Shown here in pieces: positions 1 through 7,757 of a DNA stretch of 64,000 nt. The stretch covers positions 248,001-312,000 of the forward strand of contig NZ_JAYWTM010000004.1 in the NCBI RefSeq assembly GCF_036016195.1, given 5' to 3'. The notes under the pieces were generated by a model. That model was given only the letters and a program-made list of their open reading frames with translations, was not told the DNA's origin and did not search any database. This stretch comes from Brenneria populi. GTDB taxonomy: Bacteria > Pseudomonadota > Gammaproteobacteria > Enterobacterales > Enterobacteriaceae. How positions within the stretch are numbered: the first letter of the stretch is position 1; every line of letters starts with the position of its first letter. Both the position numbers and the translations under genes were made by a program.

Positions 1-126
1 GTGTCACTGATACAGCATTTGCCATCATGATGCGGAAAAAGCGGCGTGCAATATTGGCGTCCGTGAATCGCATCCGATCTGAAACATTCTTCGTCTGGCT
101 AAGCCGGCGAGCTAAGGGAGTTATCT

Positions 127-1788
127 ATGTGTTCTATTTTCGGTGTGCTTGATCTGAAAACCGACCCGGTTGAAATGCGCAAAAAAGCGCTGGAATTATC
201 GCGATTAATGCGCCATCGCGGACCCGACTGGTCCGGCATCTATGACAGCGAGCATGCCATTCTGGCCCATGAGCGTCTGTCTATCGTCGACGTAAACACC
301 GGCGCTCAACCGCTTTACAACGCAAAACGCACCCATGTTCTGGCGGTCAACGGCGAAATTTACAACCATCAGGAACTGCGTCAGCAATATGCCGACCGCT
401 ATGAGTTCCAGACCGGTTCCGACTGCGAAGTCATCCTGGCCCTGTATCAGGAAAAAGGCGCGGATTTTCTCGACGACCTGCGCGGCATGTTCGCCTTCGC
501 GCTCTACGACAACGAAAAAGACGCTTACCTGATCGGCCGCGATCACCTGGGCATCATCCCGCTGTATATGGGCTACGATGAACACGGAAACTTTTACGTC
601 GCATCTGAAATGAAGGCGCTGGTTCCCGTATGCCGCACCATCAAAGAGTTCCCGGCCGGCAGCTACCTGTGGAGCAAGGATGGAGAGATCCGCGAATACT
701 ATCACCGCGACTGGTTCGATTATGAAAATGTAAAAGATAACGTAACCGACGCCGACGCCCTGCGCGATGCGCTGGAAGAGTCGGTAAAAAGCCATCTGAT
801 GTCCGATGTGCCTTACGGCGTGCTGCTCTCCGGCGGTCTGGATTCTTCCGTTATCTCCGCCATCACGAAAAAATACGCCGCTCGTCGCGTTGAAGACGGC
901 GAGCGCAGCGAAGCCTGGTGGCCGCAGCTGCACTCCTTCGCCGTCGGCCTGAAAGGCGCGCCGGACTTAAAAGCCGCGCAGGAAGTCGCCGACCACCTGG
1001 GGACGGTTCACCATGAAATTCACTTTACCGAGCAGGAAGGGCTGGATGCGATCCGCGACGTGATTTATCACATTGAAACCTATGATGTGACGACGATTCG
1101 CGCCTCTACGCCGATGTACCTGATGTCCCGTAAAATTAAAGCGATGGGCATTAAAATGGTTCTGTCCGGCGAAGGCTCCGATGAAGTGTTCGGCGGTTAC
1201 CTCTATTTCCACAAAGCGCCGAACGCCAAAGAGCTGCACGAAGAAACCGTGCGTAAGCTGCTGGCGCTGCACCAATATGACTGCGCCCGCGCCAACAAGG
1301 CGATGTCGGCGTGGGGCGTGGAAGCGCGCGTGCCGTTCCTGGATAAAAAATTCCTTGATGTGGCGATGCGCATCAACCCGCGCGATAAAATGTGCGGCAA
1401 CGGCAAAATGGAAAAACATATCCTGCGCGAATGCTTCGCCCCGTACTTGCCGCACAGCGTGGCATGGCGCCAGAAAGAGCAGTTCTCCGACGGCGTAGGC
1501 TACAGCTGGATTGATACGTTGAAAGCGGTCGCCGCCCAGCAAATCAGCGACCAGCAGATGGAAACCGCCCACTTCCGTTTCCCGTACAACACGCCGACTT
1601 CCAAAGAAGGCTATCTGTACCGTGAAATCTTTGAAGAGCTGTTCCCGGTGCCGAGCGCCGCGGAATGCGTGCCGGGAGGCCCTTCCGTCGCCTGTTCTTC
1701 GGCGAAAGCCATTGAGTGGGATGAATCGTTCAAGAAAATGGACGATCCTTCAGGCCGTGCGGTGGGCGTGCACCAGTCCGCGTACTAA
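127..1788 (+). CDS. asnB: Asparagine synthase B, glutamine-hydrolysing
   Basis: Makes asparagine from aspartate, ATP and the amide nitrogen of glutamine in the cytosol. The N-terminal glutaminase domain (about 1-200) begins MCSIFG, so Cys2 is the nucleophile freed after Met removal, and carries the class II signature around the RHRGPD segment (about 30-35). The synthetase domain has the pyrophosphate loop LSGGLDSS at about 234-241 and the SGEGSDEVFGGY segment near 350. At 553 aa the length is that of E. coli AsnB. An AAGGGAG Shine-Dalgarno stretch precedes the ATG. It is followed by its own terminator and then the met/leu/gln tRNA operon, the same neighbour order as in E. coli. Confidence 0.97.
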   Translation: MCSIFGVLDLKTDPVEMRKKALELSRLMRHRGPDWSGIYDSEHAILAHERLSIVDVNTGAQPLYNAKRTHVLAVNGEIYNHQELRQQYADRYEFQTGSDCEVILALYQEKGADFLDDLRGMFAFALYDNEKDAYLIGRDHLGIIPLYMGYDEHGNFYVASEMKALVPVCRTIKEFPAGSYLWSKDGEIREYYHRDWFDYENVKDNVTDADALRDALEESVKSHLMSDVPYGVLLSGGLDSSVISAITKKYAARRVEDGERSEAWWPQLHSFAVGLKGAPDLKAAQEVADHLGTVHHEIHFTEQEGLDAIRDVIYHIETYDVTTIRASTPMYLMSRKIKAMGIKMVLSGEGSDEVFGGYLYFHKAPNAKELHEETVRKLLALHQYDCARANKAMSAWGVEARVPFLDKKFLDVAMRINPRDKMCGNGKMEKHILRECFAPYLPHSVAWRQKEQFSDGVGYSWIDTLKAVAAQQISDQQMETAHFRFPYNTPTSKEGYLYREIFEELFPVPSAAECVPGGPSVACSSAKAIEWDESFKKMDDPSGRAVGVHQSAY

Positions 1789-1812
1789 TCACCCATTCGG
1801 TTTTTACCTCGA

Positions 1813-1835
1813 TAACGGGCCGCACAGGCCCGTTA
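1813..1835 (+). terminator. asnB transcription terminator
   Basis: A perfect 9-bp stem (TAACGGGCC / GGCCCGTTA) with a 5-nt loop lies 25 bases after the asnB stop and is followed by a short CGTTT tract. The position suits the asnB transcript. Confidence 0.75.
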
Positions 1836-1925
1836 CGTTTAATGGCAACCGGTCCGTCAGCTCGGAATCCCCGAGGCAACTACGGATGAGGCATCCCCCA
1901 CGGGAACCTCCCCCCGTGTTTTCCG

Positions 1926-2006
1926 TGACAAAAACGCGTGCGTTTTTGAACGCCGCTGGCGGCGGCCAGCAGGGCGCGCCCGGTCAACGGGGCGAGTTAT
2001 ATTTAA
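1926..2006. repeat. Degenerate copy of an ERIC-like intergenic repeat
   Basis: The segment starting GACAAAAACG, running through GTTTTTGAACGCCGCTGG and ending AACGGGGCGAG matches the core of the better preserved element at 54541-54685, with about 18 extra bases inserted in the middle and without the recognisable ends. It fills most of the gene-free stretch between asnB and the tRNA promoter (1789-2152). No ORF with a ribosome binding site is seen there. Confidence 0.55.
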
Positions 2007-2152
2007 CGCTGTCAGCCATCTGCACGGAGCGTACCTGCCTGTTTTTCTTACTTTGAACTATCGGAAAAACGCGGTTTTTGACGTTTTTCTCGCCAGACTG
2101 TTCATAAGCCAAACAAACGGCACCGGGCAGGCGCTTTTCGGGAAAAAATTTG

Positions 2153-2181
2153 TTGACGCAATTAGGTCAACTACGCATAAT
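2153..2181 (+). promoter_or_regulatory. Promoter of the tRNA operon
   Basis: TTGACG (2153-2158), a 17-bp spacer and CATAAT (2176-2181) form a strong sigma-70 promoter. The -10 box is followed at once by GCGCCCCGC (2182-2190), a GC-rich discriminator typical of stringently controlled stable-RNA promoters. The first mature tRNA starts at 2220. Confidence 0.85.
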
Positions 2182-2219
2182 GCGCCCCGCAACGCCGATG
2201 AAGGTGACGCGGAAAAGAT

Positions 2220-2296
2220 GGCTACGTAGCTCAGCTGGTTAGAGCACAGCACTCATAATGCTGGGGTCACAGGTTCGATTCCCGTCGTAGCCACCA
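2220..2296 (+). tRNA. tRNA-Met (CAU), elongator, copy 1
   Basis: A 77-nt cloverleaf beginning GGCTACGTAGC with the CAT anticodon in the loop CTCATAA and encoded CCA. It is the first gene of the operon, corresponding to E. coli metT. An initiator tRNA would start with a mismatched C1; here the acceptor GGCTACG pairs fully with CGTAGCC, so it is the elongator type. Confidence 0.95.
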
Positions 2297-2303
2297 TCTT
2301 TTT

Positions 2304-2388
2304 GCGGGAGTGGCGAAATTGGTAGACGCACCAGATTTAGGTTCTGGCGCCGCAAGGTGTGCGAGTTCAAGTCTCGCCTCCCGCACCA
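2304..2388 (+). tRNA. tRNA-Leu (UAG), copy 1
   Basis: An 85-nt class II tRNA with a long variable arm. The acceptor GCGGGAG pairs with CTCCCGC, the anticodon loop TTTAGGT gives UAG, and CCA is encoded. It corresponds to E. coli leuW. Confidence 0.95.
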
Positions 2389-2441
2389 TACCGTCTTCGG
2401 CTTGAAGTAGTTTTTCGAAGTTTGATAATAGTTTTAGTTAT

Positions 2442-2516
2442 TGGGGTATCGCCAAGCGGTAAGGCACCGGTTTTTGATACCGGCATTCCCTGGTTCGAAT
2501 CCAGGTACCCCAGCCA
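2442..2516 (+). tRNA. tRNA-Gln (UUG), copy 1
   Basis: A 75-nt tRNA starting TGGGGTATCGCC, anticodon stem CCGGT/ACCGG enclosing TTTTGAT, so the anticodon is UUG, with encoded CCA. It corresponds to E. coli glnU/glnW. Confidence 0.95.
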
Positions 2517-2572
2517 ACTATTTGATGATTAAAGATATTTGTTGCAAGGCAGCAAAAAAAGCAGTAAGATTT

Positions 2573-2649
2573 GGCTACGTAGCTCAGCTGGTTAGAGCAC
2601 AGCACTCATAATGCTGGGGTCACAGGTTCGATTCCCGTCGTAGCCACCA
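2573..2649 (+). tRNA. tRNA-Met (CAU), copy 2
   Basis: Identical in sequence to the copy 353 bp upstream; start of the second tandem unit. Confidence 0.95.
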
Positions 2650-2656
2650 CCTTTTT

Positions 2657-2741
2657 GCGGGAGTGGCGAAATTGGTAGACGCACCAGATTTAGGTTCTGG
2701 CGCCGCAAGGTGTGCGAGTTCAAGTCTCGCCTCCCGCACCA
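2657..2741 (+). tRNA. tRNA-Leu (UAG), copy 2
   Basis: Identical to the copy 353 bp upstream; E. coli has only one leuW in this operon. Confidence 0.95.
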
Positions 2742-2794
2742 TACCGTCTTCGGCTTGAAGTAGTTTTTCGAAGTTTGATAATAGTTTTAGTTAT

Positions 2795-2869
2795 TGGGGT
2801 ATCGCCAAGCGGTAAGGCACCGGTTTTTGATACCGGCATTCCCTGGTTCGAATCCAGGTACCCCAGCCA
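2795..2869 (+). tRNA. tRNA-Gln (UUG), copy 2
   Basis: Identical to the copy 353 bp upstream; the flanking spacers on both sides are also the same. Confidence 0.95.
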
Positions 2870-2925
2870 ACTATTTGATGATTAAAGATATTTGTTGCAA
2901 GGCAGCAAAAAAAGCAGTAAGATTT

Positions 2926-3002
2926 GGCTACGTAGCTCAGCTGGTTAGAGCACAGCACTCATAATGCTGGGGTCACAGGTTCGATTCCCGTCGTAGCCAC
3001 CA
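2926..3002 (+). tRNA. tRNA-Met (CAU), copy 3
   Basis: Same sequence as the two upstream copies, again 353 bp on. It is followed after six bases by tRNA-Gln(CUG) rather than by another tRNA-Leu. Confidence 0.95.
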
Positions 3003-3008
3003 CATTTT

Positions 3009-3083
3009 TGGGGTATCGCCAAGCGGTAAGGCACCGGATTCTGATTCCGGCATTCCCAGGTTCGAATCCTGGTACCCCAGCCA
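3009..3083 (+). tRNA. tRNA-Gln (CUG), prophage target, reconstituted at attL
   Basis: A 75-nt tRNA with anticodon loop TTCTGAT (CUG) and encoded CCA. The part from 3035 onward lies in the repeat that recurs at 35070, so the 5' half is chromosomal and the 3' half is contributed by the phage. The product is unaltered. Only one CUG copy is present here, whereas E. coli has glnV and glnX, so loss of function would probably be harmful; the phage preserves it. Confidence 0.95.
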
Positions 3084-3116
3084 AATAAAGCTGGTAAAAC
3101 AGCAAGATACGGGGCG
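3035..3116 (+). repeat. attL core
   Basis: 82 bp identical to 35070-35151. It starts in the anticodon stem of tRNA-Gln(CUG) and runs past the CCA end into the terminator hairpin. With a single mismatch (3117/35152) the identity continues to 3150/35185. This marks the left end of the prophage. Confidence 0.95.
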
Positions 3117-3145
3117 ACAGTCGCAAGACGCCGCCCCGTTTTCTT
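3109..3145 (+). terminator. Terminator of the tRNA operon, phage-borne copy
   Basis: ACGGGGCG pairs with CGCCCCGT, followed by TTTTCTT. It lies 25 bases after the last tRNA and inside the att-repeated segment, so the phage brings its own copy and termination is kept after integration. Confidence 0.8.
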
Positions 3146-3150
3146 ATGCG

Positions 3151-3170
3151 TGGCGACAAAGTGGCGACAG
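3151..3170 (+). promoter_or_regulatory. Putative integrase arm-type sites, left
   Basis: Two direct copies of TGGCGACA separated by AAG sit on the phage side of attL. A near copy in the same orientation lies on the phage side of attR (34960-34980). Paired direct repeats flanking both sides of a core are what P2-like integrases use for arm binding. Function is inferred. Confidence 0.5.
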
Positions 3171-3219
3171 AGAAGAGGATATTAAGAGAGAAAGCCACGC
3201 GAGATAGTGACTTTCTTTC

Positions 3220-3240
3220 TCATGTTAAACGCTAACATGA
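3220..3240. terminator. Hairpin after the 113-aa gene
   Basis: TCATGTTA and TAACATGA form a perfect 8-bp stem with a 5-nt loop directly after the leftward gene ending at 3245. There is no clear T tract on either strand, so termination is only possible. Confidence 0.35.
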
Positions 3241-3244
3241 GGTA

Positions 3245-3586
3245 TTAAAGTTTTTTAAATCCTTTTGTCAGTTGTTTGTGAACGTGCCTTGAAACAACCC
3301 CTTCAATTGCCGCTACCTGCAAATCATGCCAGTTCTCATAAGTTGTGTTAGCTGCGATAAAATTATCCCATTCATCATCAGGGATAGCGGCGAAGTCCTC
3401 TTGTGTCTCGATCTTAAAACCGGACTTAGAAAACATATCTTCTAGAGAAGTAAAATTCGAGCACCCAGCCAAGAACTCTGAATTGATACTCTCACTTAAC
3501 GTCACCTGTAAGGGATTATTTTCGAGTTCCTCTAGATTTTTCGTCATTTGAGGGATGTTACTTTTAACTGTAACTTTGCTTTTCAT
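3245..3586 (-). CDS. Hypothetical phage protein, 113 aa
   Basis: I do not recognise a family. The ATG at 3586 is chosen because CGGAGGC lies just upstream; an ATG 54 bases further upstream has no such site. The product is soluble, acidic in the middle, and has no signal or membrane segment. It sits alone between attL and the end of the late operon, with its own upstream AT-rich region, a common place for lysogenic cargo genes. A perfect 8-bp hairpin (3220-3240) lies just past its stop. Confidence 0.6.
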   Translation of the reverse strand: MKSKVTVKSNIPQMTKNLEELENNPLQVTLSESINSEFLAGCSNFTSLEDMFSKSGFKIETQEDFAAIPDDEWDNFIAANTTYENWHDLQVAAIEGVVSRHVHKQLTKGFKKL

Positions 3587-3640
3587 TGTGCCTCCGATAT
3601 TTAGTGTGTAGATCATAAAAAGCATAGTAAGGCTTTTCAT

Positions 3641-4100
3641 TTTTAGAAATAAGCTAACAACTATAATTCATTGTTTTACAGGCTTAATAAACCTTAGTTA
3701 TCTTCTCCATCAAGAATCAATTCACCCAATTAACCCACGAAAAAAAATTAAAACCAAAAAAATCAATTAGATAAAAACAAACAGATCCATAAGAGATCCT
3801 AAAAACTGAAAAACACTGAAATTCCTTTCAATCTTTTCAGTTTGGTGTTTCCACCAAAACCCCAGCAGCGGCGCGGGCTGGCGTACCCGTTTGTAGAAAA
3901 ATAAAACTGAAAAATTTCTCTGATCCGAAAACCGCAGGCGGGTGCGGTGTAGCGCCGATTTTGTCATGCGACCATTTATTTTGCGTGTGCGTTGGCAGCG
4001 CCTGCGGGGCGTGACGCGGTGATTGAGGTTATAGGTTCGTGATGGTGTGATATGTAGGCAGCGCGCTTTATGGGGCGTCTGAGCGCGTTTTATGACAGGC
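3641..4100. other. Gene-free phage region, possible cos
   Basis: This is the largest non-coding stretch of the prophage. The left part (to about 3840) is AT-rich and has several ACTGAA motifs (3805, 3815, 3906) with one inverted copy (3836). A 7-bp hairpin TTTGGTG/CACCAAA lies at 3841-3858. The right part (3860-4080) is GC-rich with stretches such as GGCAGCGCCTGCGGGGCG. In HP1-like phages the cos site lies between the tail genes and attP, so this is my candidate for cos. The ends cannot be read from the sequence. Confidence 0.35.
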
Positions 4101-4127
4101 GTAAAAAAGCCCGCGCTCGGCGGGCTT
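4101..4127 (-). terminator. Terminator of the leftward late operon
   Basis: Read on the minus strand, AAGCCCGC and GCGGGCTT form a perfect 8-bp stem around a 5-nt loop, and the 3' arm is followed directly by a run of Ts. It lies about 130 bases past the stop of the hub gene, the last gene of the capsid-tail-lysis operon. Confidence 0.8.
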
Positions 4128-4253
4128 GGTTTTCCCTAGTGTCATCATTATCGTTTGCAATCCAATCAAATAATGACACCGGGTTAGTTTATTTTATAAA
4201 CGTTTATACAGATCGATTATGGATTATTGATCGGTTGCGTCGATCAATTGTTA

Positions 4254-5909
4254 TCACTCCCCAATCACCGGACTGTATTTCGTTTGCAGCGCCCCTGATT
4301 TGGTGCCGGTTGCCGCAATAGCCGGAGCATTCAACGGCGTGCCGGTGTTGCTGTGGGTATGGTTGGCCGTCTCCTTAGCCAGTTCTTTTACCACGTCCAG
4401 CGTGTCTAACATCAACTGCATGACGTTGATTTGCTGGCTACCGACCCATACCACCGGGGCAATGATATCCTGACGCGCCCCGGCTATGCTGCTGCGGATC
4501 TGGCCGATTTTCTCCATCAGGCTTTGACCGACGTCTACCGTAGCCGATTTACCGATGCTGGCCACATAGCCCGCTTGCGTAGCCAGGCTATAATCCCCTT
4601 CAGCTATCTGCACAATCGCCCCGGCCAGCAATGTGGCCGTACCCAGCACCGTGGTTTTATCCGTGGCCTGGATGGTTGTTTCTCTGGCTACGATCGTGCG
4701 GCTTTCTTCGTCTGCGGTTACAACCCGTCGCATAGATGATTCACTGATTGTCTGGTCTGTCTGCCGTTCCCAGTCGCCCGCCACCGTGACACGCTGCGAC
4801 ACTTCCGCCCGCTGCTGCTGTAGCTGTTCCCCCGGCTTGATATCCGGCAGGCTATGCCCCTGCGCCAGCGTCTGCCGGACAAAGGGCTTATCCGGGCGAC
4901 CTTCGGTAAAACTGACCTCTACCAGCGTTCCCGCAGGCGGAAACTGAAACATGCCCGATTCACCGCCCGCCATTGGCACCGGCAGCGGTACAGCGGGATA
5001 AATGGGGGTGTCTTTAGCCGGGTTGCCGTCTGCATCCAGCAGTTGCAGATCGACGGCATAACGGGGCCGGAACGGATCGGCAACGTTGCCACTAGTCACG
5101 CCTTCCGTTGGCGCTTCGACGCGGGCGAACCGTGGCAGATGAAGCCCCGCCGATAATTCCGGGTAGGCTGCATCAATCTGCCGTTGCGCCGGTGTTCGCT
5201 GTACCCGCGTTCCTGTTGCCGCACTAACGGGCGTCCAGATGATCGCAATATCATCATCCGTCAGCCTGACCGATGTAATGCGCTGATTATTGACAACTAC
5301 ACCGGGCCGTACAGATTGGATCAGCGGCAACGTCATACTGTTGCCCGCCGCCTGCGCCTGGCTGAATTCTGCGGGGATCTCGATGGGTTTATCTGCAAAT
5401 ATCGAATGTGACCAACTGCCAATATACAGACCGCCATCCGGCAGCGGTTGCCAAATATAATCATCAATGCCAAATGCCGCGCCGATGTTGGCCAGTAGTT
5501 GATAGCCGGTACCGCTATGGGTGAAATGTGGGATCGGCGTGGTGACATACTCGGCTTCCGGTAGATACACCGTTAAACCGCTGTTTTCCTCCAGCCAGGC
5601 GGCAAGTTGCTTAAGCGTGGGATGCTGAAACGAACATGGCCACATCCGTTCAAAGATCCCCGCCAGTTCACGCACAAACAGTTTTTGATAGCCATTGTCG
5701 GCGGGTTGTGAACGTTCAACATAGCCGGTAAACCAGCGCAACACACTGTCGGTATAACCCACATCCAGCCGCACCAGTTTTCCAGTGTAATCCTGATCGG
5801 TTTCGACCGTGATAAAACCACGGCCACAGGCGTTCAGTTCCAGCACCATATTGACGTTAACCAGGTGAACGGCGTCACCGGATAACATCAACCGCTTAAT
5901 TGGTTTCAT
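4254..5909 (-). CDS. Baseplate hub-spike protein, VgrG-like fusion
   Basis: Likely forms the tail hub and the membrane-piercing spike. Residues up to about 300 resemble the gpD/VgrG hub fold, a middle segment (about 310-390) with FRPRYAVDLQLLD and FPPAGTLVEVSFTEG looks like the OB-fold of gpV/gp5, and the C-terminus has an HTHSNTGTP segment near 515 whose HxH could bind metal at the tip. P2 uses two proteins (V and D); here one 551-aa chain appears to hold both, as in VgrG and contractile injection systems. Last gene of the late operon, four bases after its neighbour. Confidence 0.75.
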   Translation of the reverse strand: MKPIKRLMLSGDAVHLVNVNMVLELNACGRGFITVETDQDYTGKLVRLDVGYTDSVLRWFTGYVERSQPADNGYQKLFVRELAGIFERMWPCSFQHPTLKQLAAWLEENSGLTVYLPEAEYVTTPIPHFTHSGTGYQLLANIGAAFGIDDYIWQPLPDGGLYIGSWSHSIFADKPIEIPAEFSQAQAAGNSMTLPLIQSVRPGVVVNNQRITSVRLTDDDIAIIWTPVSAATGTRVQRTPAQRQIDAAYPELSAGLHLPRFARVEAPTEGVTSGNVADPFRPRYAVDLQLLDADGNPAKDTPIYPAVPLPVPMAGGESGMFQFPPAGTLVEVSFTEGRPDKPFVRQTLAQGHSLPDIKPGEQLQQQRAEVSQRVTVAGDWERQTDQTISESSMRRVVTADEESRTIVARETTIQATDKTTVLGTATLLAGAIVQIAEGDYSLATQAGYVASIGKSATVDVGQSLMEKIGQIRSSIAGARQDIIAPVVWVGSQQINVMQLMLDTLDVVKELAKETANHTHSNTGTPLNAPAIAATGTKSGALQTKYSPVIGE

Positions 5910-5912
5910 CCC

Positions 5913-6446
5913 TTACCCCAACGCGTCATTGACCGGTTTCAGCACCTTGCTTTCAAACCAGCTTAATTGTTCTTCACTCTCTGCTGAACTGCTGCCCCCT
6001 TTAACGCCCGGCGTCTGCTTTTTCGACTCCGTTTTGCTCCCGGCGCGGGTATCGCGTTTCTCTGCCACACTGATATGTTCACGTAACGTGAAGGTAACCA
6101 GCCATGCCTGTTTCCCATCCTGTTTCGGCGCGTCAATCGAGCCGGTAAAGGTAGCCAGCCGAAAATTAATGGCCTGCGCCGTATGGTTGGCCACACGGTA
6201 ACGCTTAAGCTGGCCCCCTTCTTTCGCCTCAGCCATCGCCCACAGACGGGTTAATACTTTTGCATCGGTAAAGGGAATAATGCCGGATACGCGTAATTCT
6301 TTAGGCTTGATGCCCTGCTCCGCGTTCGCCGTGCTCGACGTCTGGCCAGACTGGTCTTTATCCTGGAATTGCATAGACGGGGTGACAGTAAGGCTTTTCA
6401 GCGGGATAGCTTCACCGTCAAGGGCGAGGGTAATTATCTGGCTCAT
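5913..6446 (-). CDS. Putative baseplate or tail-tip protein, 177 aa
   Basis: Begins MSQIITLALDGEAIPLKSLTV. The first 130 residues look like a beta-rich domain (FTDAKVLTRLWAM, RYRVANHTAQAINFRLATF, WLVTFTLREHISVAEK), and the tail after about 135 is low-complexity and charged. Similar proteins beside VgrG-like hubs in K139-type phages are usually called baseplate complex proteins; this is recalled family knowledge rather than a decisive motif. It overlaps the upstream 240-aa gene by 29 bases and lies three bases before the hub gene. Confidence 0.55.
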   Translation of the reverse strand: MSQIITLALDGEAIPLKSLTVTPSMQFQDKDQSGQTSSTANAEQGIKPKELRVSGIIPFTDAKVLTRLWAMAEAKEGGQLKRYRVANHTAQAINFRLATFTGSIDAPKQDGKQAWLVTFTLREHISVAEKRDTRAGSKTESKKQTPGVKGGSSSAESEEQLSWFESKVLKPVNDALG

Positions 6447-7140
6447 GGATCATGCCTTCCAATGCATCAAGTGATTCACCCACAAACATCATGGCCGCCG
6501 TATACACGGCGGACGGCTGCGGGACGTTCTTCACCAGTTCAGCAGCGATCACGCTGCTTTGTCCTTTTCCTGTAAATACCCAGACGCGGGCGTTACCCTG
6601 CTGTAACGCGCTCAGCCCCTGGCTGATTTTCCCCAGCAGACTATTGCGAGCGGCTGTAAAGCTAGATAACTGACCTTTGATGCCATCAATACCGCTGCTG
6701 GCTGCGGCCTGCTGCTGTGCGGCAGCAATGCGCTGCGCGTTCAACGCCTGGCGATTGGTTGATACGGACAAGGGTACGACTGCGGGCAATGCCTGGCTTT
6801 TAGCGGGCAACTGCATTTTTACCCTGTCTAGCTCTGCCGCCGCCTGCGCCATTCGGGCCACCAACGTAAACGCCGGGGCTGGAAATACTGCCGTCATGGC
6901 ATTTAACCGCCGCATAAAATCATCGTGGGCGGTACTACAGACCATAATCACCATGACGGTGATTTCACCCGCGGCGGCCTGTAACCGGCTGGTCAGATAG
7001 GCCACGGCATTGGCCGGGCTTAGATAATTGCCGGTAGCCGTTTTCTGGCCTACGCCATAGATCCACGGATGCACCGGCACAATAGCGCAGTTGACCGCGC
7101 CCATATTGGCCGGGAAACGGATATCGGCTTCACGCCACAT
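6418..7140 (-). CDS. Phage late protein of unknown function, 240 aa
   Basis: The start at 7140 (MWREADIRF) is chosen because it overlaps the stop of the fibre-assembly gene as TAATG. The chain has an N-terminal domain of about 95 residues, an alanine- and glutamine-rich helical middle (about 100-165, QAALNAQRIAAAQQQAAA type), and a C-terminal domain with WVFTGKGQSSVIAAEL. I do not recognise a named family. Its position between fibre assembly and hub genes suggests a tail or baseplate-linked role. Confidence 0.6.
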   Translation of the reverse strand: MWREADIRFPANMGAVNCAIVPVHPWIYGVGQKTATGNYLSPANAVAYLTSRLQAAAGEITVMVIMVCSTAHDDFMRRLNAMTAVFPAPAFTLVARMAQAAAELDRVKMQLPAKSQALPAVVPLSVSTNRQALNAQRIAAAQQQAAASSGIDGIKGQLSSFTAARNSLLGKISQGLSALQQGNARVWVFTGKGQSSVIAAELVKNVPQPSAVYTAAMMFVGESLDALEGMIHEPDNYPRP

Positions 7141-7757
7141 TATTGCGGAGCCTCCGGCCAAACAATCTCAGGAGCCGTAGCCAAATCCACACGATTAAGC
7201 AGTACACGATAGGTTTTCCATTCGTTCAGCGTTGCGGTTTCTTCTTCCGTGGCAATACCTAACTCCACGGCGTCATTCAGTGCCTGAATACGATCATTTG
7301 CGACTGTATGCCGTGTCGATAATTCCTGCTGAGCCACCTGAATCAATGCCTGTTGCTGGGCGTCGGTATCCGTTATCCACTGAGAACCATCCCATTTATC
7401 AAACTCGGTGGCCGGAGTCAGCAAGGTTGTACCCTCTGACAGTTTACCGATATGTGTTACTGTCAGCGCTTGTCGGGTTTCAGTGTCGTAAACTATCTGG
7501 CCGCGATAATCCGGCACATGCTCCCATGATTTACCATCAGCGCTACGGCATAAAGCTTGTCCCGCGGCTGGCAGTTCTGGCGCGTCAATATAACTATCGG
7601 CAGGCAATCCCACGCCAGCCATCAGATACTCATAGCTGGCGCTCAGATACTCGCGCGTTGCAGGATGAACGTGATACACCGTTACCCAACCTGCATTCTT
7701 ACTCAGGCCGTTTTCATTTAATTCGGCGGTTTTAATTTCAGTTGAATAGTTATTCAT
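7140..7757 (-). CDS. tfa: Tail fibre assembly protein
   Basis: Chaperone for folding or trimerising the C-terminal part of the tail fibre. The N-terminus carries the ATREYLSASYEYLMAGVGLP type segment and the middle has the WDGSQWITD motif typical of the caudovirus tail fibre assembly family, followed by a long helical C-terminus. It overlaps the fibre gene by one base (TAATG), so the two are translated together. Length 205 aa fits the family. Confidence 0.88.
   Translation of the reverse strand: MNNYSTEIKTAELNENGLSKNAGWVTVYHVHPATREYLSASYEYLMAGVGLPADSYIDAPELPAAGQALCRSADGKSWEHVPDYRGQIVYDTETRQALTVTHIGKLSEGTTLLTPATEFDKWDGSQWITDTDAQQQALIQVAQQELSTRHTVANDRIQALNDAVELGIATEEETATLNEWKTYRVLLNRVDLATAPEIVWPEAPQ

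Larger units (their letters stand above)
2220..2925 (+). repeat. Two 353-bp tandem met-leu-gln tRNA units
   Basis: 2220-2572 and 2573-2925 each hold tRNA-Met, tRNA-Leu and tRNA-Gln(UUG) with the same spacers. The only difference I find is T2297 against C2650. The third tRNA-Met at 2926 continues the period but is followed by tRNA-Gln(CUG). The near identity of the spacers points to recent duplication or continuing gene conversion. Confidence 0.9.

Noticed and set aside
2959..3198. An open frame on the minus strand across the tRNA-Met and tRNA-Gln genes, and a similar one at 35057-35260
   Set aside because: They read through tRNA genes, the terminator and the att repeat; commonly mis-annotated as hypothetical proteins.
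3767..3967. 66-codon leftward open frame in the phage gap
   Set aside because: No ribosome site, odd composition, and it lies in the presumed non-coding cos/terminator region.
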